From an uncultured Clostridia bacterium (lineage in GTDB: Bacteria > Bacillota > Clostridia > Oscillospirales > Acutalibacteraceae), in NCBI GenBank assembly GCA_937907605.1, contig CALCYI010000065.1, forward strand, positions 1 through 24,400: DNA of 24,400 nt, in the 5' to 3' direction. Numbering within the stretch: the first letter of the stretch is position 1; every line of letters begins with the position of its first letter. Positions 16,239 to 22,405 of this stretch are shown one piece after another. The notes beneath the pieces are model-generated. The model worked only from the letters and a program-made list of their open reading frames with translations. It ran no database searches and was not told the DNA's origin. A program made the position numbers and the translations under genes.

Positions 16239-16490
16239 ATGGAAAAATGCAAAAAATGCCTGCTGCTTGAAGCGGGCGAAAGGGTTACCTATGAGGAGAT
16301 TATGAACTATTTAAATTCGCTTAATAAAAGCGAGCTTGCAGACGAGGTAACCTATAAAGAAAGAATTACTAATTGTATAAATTGCGATAATCTTATTTCG
16401 GGAATGTGCCTTAAATGCGGGTGCTACGTAGAGGTAAGAGCGAGGCTTATGGACTCATACTGTCCCGACGCCGATAACGAAAGGTGGTAA
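16239..16490 (+). CDS. Small Cys-rich protein, DUF6171-like
   Basis: This 83-residue protein has eight cysteines arranged like zinc sites: C4-C7 at the front, C46-C49, C57, C60, C62 and C75. The stretch CDNLISGMCLKCGCYVEVRA recalls DUF6171, a small Clostridia-specific family of unknown function. The middle (residues 15-45) is predicted helical. Its ATG directly follows the GH51 stop (TAAATG) and no ribosome binding site is evident, so translation probably depends on coupling. The next gene starts two bases after its stop, inside the same transcript. The tight link to the metallophosphoesterase may be functional; the link to GH51 may be incidental. Confidence 0.8.
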   Translation: MEKCKKCLLLEAGERVTYEEIMNYLNSLNKSELADEVTYKERITNCINCDNLISGMCLKCGCYVEVRARLMDSYCPDADNERW

Positions 16491-16492
16491 TT

Positions 16493-17851
16493 ATGCAGCC
16501 GTTTAAGTTTTATCTGATTGCCGACCCGCACTATTTTGCAAGCGAGCTCGGCGCATACGGAAAAGAATATGACGAGTTTATGCATTATGAACAGAAATGC
16601 TTTGCCGAAACTCAGTCAATTAATGAGGCTGTGTTTGAGTATCTTGAAAAGGCTGACGAGGCTGATACGGTATTCATTTGCGGCGATTTGGTATTTAACG
16701 GAGAGCGCGAGAGCCATAATGGTTTTTTAAAGCATTTATATAAGCTTAAGGAATGTGGAAAAAAGGTTTACGTTATTACCGCTGACCACGACTTCAAGCA
16801 AAGCAGGGATGAGTGCTTCGCTTTTGACGAAACGGGCAAAACTCACCCCGAAAACTTACCGCGCGAGGAGCTTTTCGATTTATACAAGGATTTCGGCTTC
16901 GGTGAGGCAATCGCAGTTGACAGACAACATCTGTCTTATGTTGCGCAGCTTTGTGACGGAGTCAGACTTCTTGCGCTCAATAACGACGGCGCAAGTGACG
17001 GTGGACGTCATTTTGACGAGGAGCATATGGCGTGGATTAAGGAGCAATGCCAAAGTGCTCGCGATGACGGAAATATGATGATTGCTATGAATCATTATCC
17101 AATATTACCCGGTCAACCCATTTTTTCTATCATAGGTTCAACATATCAGAAGGATGGAAAAGCCGTCGCGGATTTACTTGCTGACGAGGGCGTGCATATC
17201 GTGTTTACGGGACATATGCATATGAACTCAATTAATGAATATGTGACTGAAAAAGGTAATAGGTTTTACGACGTATGTACGGGCTCTATTATTGCAGACC
17301 CGTCCGTAATCCGTTTAGTAAACATTATCGACGATGATACGGTTGATATTAAAACAATTGACGCGCCCGATTTTGAATGGGATACTAAGGGCAAGAGCTG
17401 TAAGCAGTATCTTTCCGATATGTTCGATCAGATGATTGTGAACGTACTCTATGATATGGCTTATGATACGGAAAGGATGATGAATAAGTTTCATCTCGAT
17501 AAGAAGCTCAAGCCCGTTTTAAAGCTGATAGGAAAAACGCTGCAAAAGACAACGGTCGGCGGACTTTCGAGGCTTCTGTTCTTTAAGGCTGATAAGAGCG
17601 TAAGAAAAGTAAAGGTTAAGGACGTAGCCGCGGAGCTTGTAAGAGTAATATTTGAGGGCAATCAGCCTTTCAAAGAGGGTACGCCAATGGGCGATGTAAT
17701 TCTTTCCGTTTTTTCTCGTCTGAAGCCGATTCTTAAGAAAATCAAAGCTAAGGGTTTTAACGGAGAAAAAGCCGATATTTACGACCTGCTTAAGAATTCA
17801 GCAGGCAATTATGATATTGACGATTATAATGCTGTACTAAGGCTTAAATGA
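16493..17851 (+). CDS. Calcineurin-like metallophosphoesterase
   Basis: This is a 452-residue cytoplasmic protein. The phosphoesterase domain fills about residues 1-290, with motifs IADPHYF (D11, H13), FICGDLVFNGE (D65), ITADHDF (95-101), NHYPILP and FTGHMHMN. The third motif is normally GNH(D/E), where Asn binds metal; here the position is Asp98 (ADHD), a notable change. The C-terminal 160 residues are an uncharacterised helical, Lys-rich domain. The substrate is unknown; relatives include cyclic-nucleotide and phospholipid-headgroup esterases. The chosen ATG has AGGTGG five bases upstream; a GTG nine bases earlier lies within that site. It is the last gene of the GH51 transcript, followed by a strong terminator. 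Confidence 0.88.
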   Translation: MQPFKFYLIADPHYFASELGAYGKEYDEFMHYEQKCFAETQSINEAVFEYLEKADEADTVFICGDLVFNGERESHNGFLKHLYKLKECGKKVYVITADHDFKQSRDECFAFDETGKTHPENLPREELFDLYKDFGFGEAIAVDRQHLSYVAQLCDGVRLLALNNDGASDGGRHFDEEHMAWIKEQCQSARDDGNMMIAMNHYPILPGQPIFSIIGSTYQKDGKAVADLLADEGVHIVFTGHMHMNSINEYVTEKGNRFYDVCTGSIIADPSVIRLVNIIDDDTVDIKTIDAPDFEWDTKGKSCKQYLSDMFDQMIVNVLYDMAYDTERMMNKFHLDKKLKPVLKLIGKTLQKTTVGGLSRLLFFKADKSVRKVKVKDVAAELVRVIFEGNQPFKEGTPMGDVILSVFSRLKPILKKIKAKGFNGEKADIYDLLKNSAGNYDIDDYNAVLRLK

Positions 17852-17872
17852 TTAAAACTGAAATAATATGAC

Positions 17873-17908
17873 AATAATAACCATATGAAACGTATGGTTA
17901 TTATTTTT
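17873..17908 (+). terminator. Intrinsic terminator overlapping the next start codon
   Basis: A perfect 13-bp stem (AATAATAACCATA / TATGGTTATTATT, 17873-17885 and 17893-17905) with a seven-base loop is followed by T's to 17908. It lies 22 bp after the phosphoesterase stop. The first ATG of the next open frame (17885) sits at the stem-loop junction. Confidence 0.75.
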
Positions 17909-19072
17909 ACTGATTTAAGAAAAAGTCTGAATTATCCGCTCTTGTTTTTATCGGTAGCATTAACGGTTATTCTGCTGGTAAAACCCGATAATACGGAATA
18001 TCTCTCCTTACTGTTTTCAGCGGCGTTTTCGGGCTTTTATATTTACGGTAAAAAAAGGAAGGCTGACTACGCCCTTGCGTCAGTAATAATACTTGTTTCG
18101 TCAAATGTATTTTATTTAGCTTTGAGCAATCAGCCGCTCAGTATTATTGCGGTTGTTTTACTTAGTCTGTTAATCGGATTTATATACAAAAAGGCCGACT
18201 TCTTTTACGGCTCGGTAATTGCATTTGTCTGCATATTCTTAATAGTATTTCTTCTTTCGGAGATAACACCTTTGCTATTTTCCTTAACTGAAAAAGCAGC
18301 CCTCTTTCTTGGCGAAAGAGGAGCTGCCTTCGGCGCTGCTGACTGCGTTTACAAGCTTTTTTTTGGTAACAGGCTTGAGGAGCTTGTTTATAATACGGGA
18401 TATTCAAAAAGCGTTGTTATTAACGGAAAAATTGTCAGCGGAGTTAAAAATATTTATTCTGCCGACAGGAATAATAAATTAGTTTCATCGTTCTTAACGG
18501 GCAGGTATTATCAGAGCATTTTCCTTACCTTAGGTATATCGCCGATAATAATCAAAAGGCTTAATCCCGAATACAGACTTGCTGTTATTACGCTGTCAAT
18601 TTTCACTGTGATTACGGGGAATACGCTTCTTTTTGAGCTTTTTATACTGTGCTATAATCCGCTTCTGTATTTAGCTTATATTGCGGGCGTTTATCTTTCG
18701 TTTACAGTCGGAGATTTGCTAAATATCAATATTGGTTTTGATTCAATTCCTCTGCTTACAAATCTGTTTAATAGCTTTGATAAGCCCGTGTACTTCATAC
18801 TCAGTGGTCTGGTAATAGCGCTTATAATGTATTTCCTTTCAAGAATGATTCTTATAAAATTCGATTTTCAGTCCGCTCCGTATTATCCGCGAAAGGTAAA
18901 GGAAATGATTAAATATCTCGGCGGTGAGGATAATATTGAGCTGATTAAAAAGGAAAAGGTCTTTGTTAAAAACCCTAATCTGATAAATATTCTAAAGCTT
19001 GAATGTGAGATTAATCAGAACGTTATTACGCTGTATGATGACGACTTGGAACTGTTAAAGGAATATTTTTAA
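17885..19072 (+). CDS. PTS EIIC-EIIB-like membrane protein, apparently degenerate
   Basis: This 395-residue protein has about eight to ten hydrophobic segments between residues 15 and 325. The second half resembles the glucose/GlcNAc-type EIIC: a GRYYQSIFLTLGISP block, LNPEYR, then ITGNTLLFELFILCYNPLLYL where functional permeases have GITEPxEF-like sequence. The C-terminal IKYLGGEDNIELIKKE looks like the start of an EIIB domain, but the CxTRLR segment with the phosphorylated Cys is absent, and the EIIC Glu is displaced. It is therefore unlikely to work as a phosphotransferase permease. Neither the ATG at 17885 nor the next at 17894 has a ribosome binding site, and both lie in a terminator hairpin, so the true start is uncertain. 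No EIIA, HPr or sugar gene adjoins. The function is unknown. Confidence 0.7.
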   Translation: MKRMVIIFTDLRKSLNYPLLFLSVALTVILLVKPDNTEYLSLLFSAAFSGFYIYGKKRKADYALASVIILVSSNVFYLALSNQPLSIIAVVLLSLLIGFIYKKADFFYGSVIAFVCIFLIVFLLSEITPLLFSLTEKAALFLGERGAAFGAADCVYKLFFGNRLEELVYNTGYSKSVVINGKIVSGVKNIYSADRNNKLVSSFLTGRYYQSIFLTLGISPIIIKRLNPEYRLAVITLSIFTVITGNTLLFELFILCYNPLLYLAYIAGVYLSFTVGDLLNINIGFDSIPLLTNLFNSFDKPVYFILSGLVIALIMYFLSRMILIKFDFQSAPYYPRKVKEMIKYLGGEDNIELIKKEKVFVKNPNLINILKLECEINQNVITLYDDDLELLKEYF

Positions 19073-19101
19073 GGCAGAGGAGAAATCCTCTGCCTTAAAA
19101 A
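19066..19101. terminator. Hairpin filling the convergent intergenic gap
   Basis: A 16-bp perfect stem (TTTTTAAGGCAGAGGA and its complement) with a GAAA loop occupies the whole 29-bp gap between two converging stop codons and includes the plus-strand stop. The T's and A's are inside the stem and no T-run follows on either strand, so termination may rely on the hairpin or on Rho. Confidence 0.65.
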
Positions 19102-20349
19102 TTACTTTATCCTGTCAATTACAGCCTGAGCATTGGCGTATATCCTTTCGGTGTCAATGCCGATGAATTCTCGGTTATCGTAAACTATTTTTCCGTTAAT
19201 CATCGTCATTAATACGTTTTCCTTTGAACCCGAATAAACAAGATTCTTGGTAATGTTATTAATCGGCTGCATATTCGGTCTGTGAAGGTCGATAACGATT
19301 AAATCAGCCGTTTTTCCTTCCTTTATAACGTCGCAGTCATTGAGCCCCATGCAGTGCGCTGAGCCTACCGTCGCCATTTTCAGTATACCGTTAGCGTCAG
19401 CAGAGGAAGCGTCCATATCGTTAATCTTCTGAGTTGCTGCTATAAGAAACATCTCTCTGAACATATCAAGCGCGTTATTGCTGCTTGGTCCGTCGGTACC
19501 GATTGCGAGGTTTATTCCTTTTTTCTGCATTTTTGTTACGGGCGCTATACCCGAAGCGAGCTTACAGTTAGAGCCCGCGTTAATTACCGCCCAGACGTTT
19601 TTCTCTTTGTAAATATCAAGGTCGTTTTCATTAACCCAGACGCTGTGAAAAGCGCCTCCGCCGTAGTTAAACAGCCCAAGCGAGTCAAACAGTTCCGTAG
19701 GAGTTTTGCCGTAGCGTTCTATACAGTCCTTGACCTCCTCCTGCGTCTCCGAGGAATGAGTAAAAACGGGCGCTTCATATTTTTCCGCAAGGCGCGAAAT
19801 TTCCTTCATAAGCTCAAGTGAAGCGGTGTACTCTGCGTGGAAGCCGAACTTATAAGATACAAGCTCGTCATAGTTATTATACGTTTTATAGAAATTCTCG
19901 AGTATATCTGCGCTTTCTCTGAAATTGCTTACAGCCCCGCACATAACAGTCCTGAAGGTGAAATCCGTACTCGCCTTAGCCATAGCCTCGGGGAAGTAGT
20001 ACATATCAAAACAGGCGGTTATACCGCTCGTTATGTATTCGAGAAAAGCGAGCGCCGAGAGGTTGTATATATCCTCGGCGGTAAGCTTTGCCTCCATAGG
20101 AAAGATTTTAGTATTGAGCCATTCTTGAAGCGGTAAATCGTCCGCAAAGGAACGCGCGAAGGTCATGGCGGAATGGGAATGTGCGTTCTTAAACGACGGC
20201 ATTAAGAGATTACCCTTAAGGTCATAAACCGTGTCAGCCCTCTTGTCATAGCTTCCTATTGCTACAATTTTATTACCCTCGACAAATACGTCCTTTTTTA
20301 TTATCTCAAAGTTTTCATCAAGTACCAATCCGTTAGTGAATTTAATCAT
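19102..20349 (-). CDS. mtaD: MTA/SAH/5'-deoxyadenosine deaminase-type amidohydrolase
   Basis: This 415-residue cytoplasmic TIM-barrel amidohydrolase deaminates adenosine-type compounds to the inosine forms. Metal and catalytic residues are visible: NAHSHS (H57, H59), FGFHAE (H171), THSSETQEE (H198, E201), AFHSVW (H235) and GTDGPSSNN (D286). The sequence SFADDLPLQEWL after the metal motif is typical of the MtaD/DadD group. Its ATG overlaps the mtnA stop by four bases, so the two are coupled, and the neighbours handle ribose-1-phosphates made from such nucleosides. This supports 5'-methylthioadenosine and/or 5'-deoxyadenosine as substrates over guanine or cytosine; SAH remains possible. GGAG lies eight bases upstream. 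A convergent hairpin follows the stop. Confidence 0.85.
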   Translation of the reverse strand: MIKFTNGLVLDENFEIIKKDVFVEGNKIVAIGSYDKRADTVYDLKGNLLMPSFKNAHSHSAMTFARSFADDLPLQEWLNTKIFPMEAKLTAEDIYNLSALAFLEYITSGITACFDMYYFPEAMAKASTDFTFRTVMCGAVSNFRESADILENFYKTYNNYDELVSYKFGFHAEYTASLELMKEISRLAEKYEAPVFTHSSETQEEVKDCIERYGKTPTELFDSLGLFNYGGGAFHSVWVNENDLDIYKEKNVWAVINAGSNCKLASGIAPVTKMQKKGINLAIGTDGPSSNNALDMFREMFLIAATQKINDMDASSADANGILKMATVGSAHCMGLNDCDVIKEGKTADLIVIDLHRPNMQPINNITKNLVYSGSKENVLMTMINGKIVYDNREFIGIDTERIYANAQAVIDRIK

Positions 20350-21314
20350 TTTATCTTCTCCAGGTTTTCCTTATACGGCGCTCTGATTATCCCTTTATCT
20401 GTAATTATTGCCGTAATCAGTTTATTGTCAGTAACGTCAAAAGCAGGGTTATAACATTTCGTTTCGGGCAGAGCCATATCGCGCTCAAACCAGAGCCTTT
20501 TAATCTCCTCGCCTTCACGTTCTTCAATTACTATGTCGTCTCCGCTTTCGCAGGAATAGTCAATCGTAGAATACGGTGCAAGCACATAAAAGGGAATATT
20601 ATAATATTTTGCAAGAACGGCAACAGAGTTTGTACCGATTTTATTTGCTGTATCTCCGTTTGCTGCAATTCTGTCAGCACCGACAAGCACTGCGTTAATT
20701 TTACTCTGCTTCATTACTATACCCGCCATATTGTCGCATATGAGCGTAACGTCGATTCCCGCTTTTTCAAGCTCGTATGAGGTCAGTCTCGCGCCCTGTA
20801 AAAGAGGACGCGTTTCGTCCGAATAAACGTGGAAATTATAACCCCTTTCCTTGCCTAAGAGAAGGGGACCGAGCCCCGTTCCGTATTCGCTTGTTGCAAG
20901 AGCGCCTGCGTTGCAATGCGTGAGGATTCCGTCGCCGTCTTTCAGAAGCGAAAGCCCGTATTCGCTGATTTTTCTGCACATTGCTTTGTCTTCTTCGTGA
21001 ATAGATATGGCTTCGCTGATTAAGTCTTTTTCGCTTTCAAACGCTTTTAACATTCTGTCAGTCGCCCATGAAAGATTTACTGCGGTAGGTCTTGCGGAAT
21101 CAAGATAGGCTTTGAGCTCCTTTTTATTGCCGTCGAGGAGTGCCATTGCATACGCCGCAAAAATTCCTATCGCGGGAGCGCCTCTTACCTGCAGCGTTTT
21201 TATAGCATAGTAGTAATCTTCCTTCGTTTCGGGGGTTATGTATATTTCCTCGTTTGGAAGCCTTGTCTGGTCAAGCAGATATAATCTGCCGTTTTCAAAT
21301 TTTATATTTTCCAT
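20346..21314 (-). CDS. mtnA: Methylthioribose-1-phosphate isomerase MtnA
   Basis: This enzyme isomerises 5-methylthioribose-1-phosphate (or 5-deoxyribose-1-phosphate) to the ribulose form. Counting from the ATG at 21314 it has 322 residues and opens with the family-typical MENIKFENGRLYLLDQTRLP. The motifs are VRGAPAIG near 43-50, catalytic Cys134 in THCNAGALAT and Asp214 in GADRIAANGDTANKIGT. The eIF2B-like ribose-1,5-bisphosphate isomerase is less likely because of these MtnA signatures. An in-frame ATG at 21365 (after AAGGATAAGGATA) would add 17 residues unlike any MtnA start; they are encoded within an inverted repeat, so I prefer the shorter form although its ribosome binding site (GGGA) is weak. 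It is the middle gene between the phosphorylase and the deaminase. Confidence 0.92.
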   Translation of the reverse strand: MENIKFENGRLYLLDQTRLPNEEIYITPETKEDYYYAIKTLQVRGAPAIGIFAAYAMALLDGNKKELKAYLDSARPTAVNLSWATDRMLKAFESEKDLISEAISIHEEDKAMCRKISEYGLSLLKDGDGILTHCNAGALATSEYGTGLGPLLLGKERGYNFHVYSDETRPLLQGARLTSYELEKAGIDVTLICDNMAGIVMKQSKINAVLVGADRIAANGDTANKIGTNSVAVLAKYYNIPFYVLAPYSTIDYSCESGDDIVIEEREGEEIKRLWFERDMALPETKCYNPAFDVTDNKLITAIITDKGIIRAPYKENLEKIK

Positions 21315-21317
21315 ACC

Positions 21318-21408
21318 AATTCCCATAGCCTTTCTGCCCACAAATAGTTCATTAAAATTACACATTATCCTTATCCTTGTTGGGCAGACAAGGCGTATAA
21401 TGGGAATT
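21318..21408. repeat. Imperfect inverted repeat before mtnA
   Basis: Arms at 21318-21343 and 21377-21408 are inverted copies sharing AATTCCCAT, GCCTT and TCTGCCCA blocks with small insertions, separated by 33 bp. The left arm ends four bases from the preferred mtnA start. It could be a MITE- or REP-like insertion, or an RNA structure controlling mtnA translation. Confidence 0.6.
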
Positions 21409-21415
21409 TAGCCAT

Positions 21416-21486
21416 CGCTCGTTGTCGCATAGCGACAAACTGAGCGGGCAATATAATCTATATTTAGTGTGAACTTTCACACTAAA
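21416..21486. other. Two further hairpins in the punA-mtnA gap
   Basis: A bulged stem at 21416-21446 (CGCTC-TTGTCGC / GCGACAA-GAGCG) and an 11-bp perfect stem at 21463-21486 (TTTAGTGTGAA / TTCACACTAAA, two-base loop) follow the phosphorylase stop on the minus strand; the second includes that stop. Neither has a T-run. They may stabilise or attenuate the transcript, or belong to the same repeat element. Confidence 0.55.
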
Positions 21487-22285
21487 CACTCTTTACTGTT
21501 TCAATGATTAGCTTTCTAAATATTTCTGCTGATAATGAGGCGGTTGCATTAACCTCCTCGCCCGAAAGCGGCTTATCAAGCAGTCCGCAAGCAAGATTTG
21601 TTATCAAGCTGATTCCGCATACCTCAAAGCCTATATGGTTTGCTGCAATCGCTTCAATAACCGTGCTCATTCCGACTGCGTCGGAGCCTAAAAGCCCGAG
21701 CATTTTTATCTCGGCGGGGGATTCGAACTGAGGTCCCGTAAGCTGAGTATAAACGCCTTCCTTAATATTTATATTGAGCTTTCGCGCAGTTTCTTTTATA
21801 ACGCTTCTTAATCTTTTACTGTATGCGTTGCTCATATCGGGAAATCTTGTCCCGAAGCGTTCCTCATTTTTACCAATCAGCGGGCTCGGTGCAAAGCAGG
21901 AGATGTGGTCTTTAATTATCATAAAGTCGCCAGGGTTAAAGCCTTTGTTAATTCCGCCTGCAGCGTTTGTGAGTATGAGCTTCTCTGCTCCGAGCAGACG
22001 CATAATTCTTATCGGCATAATTACCTGCTGCGGAGTATAGCCCTCGTAAAGATGTACTCTTCCGCACATAACTATTACATTCTTTCCTCCGAGAGTACCC
22101 ATTACGAATTTTCCCTTATGGCTCGGTGCGGTTGAAACGGGGAAGTCCTCAATTTCGTTGTAGCTAATCTCGCATACCTTATCTATACATTCTTCAAAGG
22201 CTCCGAGTCCCGAACCGAGAACTATTGCGATTTCAGGTACAAAACCGGTTTTGGATTTGATGTATTCAAGCTGTTTTTCAAACAA
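21482..22285 (-). CDS. punA: Purine nucleoside phosphorylase (trimeric, inosine/guanosine type)
   Basis: This 267-residue enzyme splits 6-oxopurine nucleosides with phosphate into base and ribose-1-phosphate. The motifs are VLGSGLGAF (phosphate loop), GRVHLYEGY, LTNAAGGIN, TGPQFESPAEI with the base-region Glu188, VGMSTVIEA, and SLITNLACG with Asn230, the residue that marks 6-oxopurine rather than adenine specificity. This fits a route in which the downstream deaminase first turns methylthioadenosine or deoxyadenosine into an inosine form. The best start is TTG at 22285, with GAGGTG six bases upstream; a GTG at 22294 falls inside that site. It is the first gene of the operon with mtnA and the deaminase. 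Confidence 0.93.
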   Translation of the reverse strand: MFEKQLEYIKSKTGFVPEIAIVLGSGLGAFEECIDKVCEISYNEIEDFPVSTAPSHKGKFVMGTLGGKNVIVMCGRVHLYEGYTPQQVIMPIRIMRLLGAEKLILTNAAGGINKGFNPGDFMIIKDHISCFAPSPLIGKNEERFGTRFPDMSNAYSKRLRSVIKETARKLNINIKEGVYTQLTGPQFESPAEIKMLGLLGSDAVGMSTVIEAIAANHIGFEVCGISLITNLACGLLDKPLSGEEVNATASLSAEIFRKLIIETVKSV

Positions 22286-22303
22286 GTTAATCACCTCAAG
22301 GGT

Positions 22304-22332
22304 ATTATATATTTATTTACACGATAAATCAA
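22304..22332 (-). promoter_or_regulatory. Promoter of the phosphorylase-mtnA-deaminase operon
   Basis: On the minus strand TTGATT (22332-22327), a 17-bp spacer and a perfect TATAAT (22309-22304) lie 18 bp before the TTG start. The predicted leader is only about 12 bases, just enough for the GAGGTG ribosome binding site. Confidence 0.55.
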
Positions 22333-22341
22333 TTAAAACTA

Positions 22342-22370
22342 TTGCAAAATATACAACATTTTGATATTAT
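22342..22370 (+). promoter_or_regulatory. Promoter of the BMP-family lipoprotein gene
   Basis: TTGCAA (22342-22347), a 17-bp spacer and TATTAT (22365-22370) lie 35 bp before the ATG. It is back to back with the phosphorylase promoter, nine bases apart, so the two may be regulated together. No riboswitch fits in the short leaders. Confidence 0.6.
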
Positions 22371-22405
22371 TAATTAGTGATATTTTGTTTTTCGGAGGAA
22401 ACGAA

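Noticed and set aside
22286..22405. Purine riboswitch between the phosphorylase and BMP lipoprotein genes
   Set aside because: Predicted leaders are about 12 and 30 bases, too short for an aptamer, and no purine-aptamer core sequence is visible.
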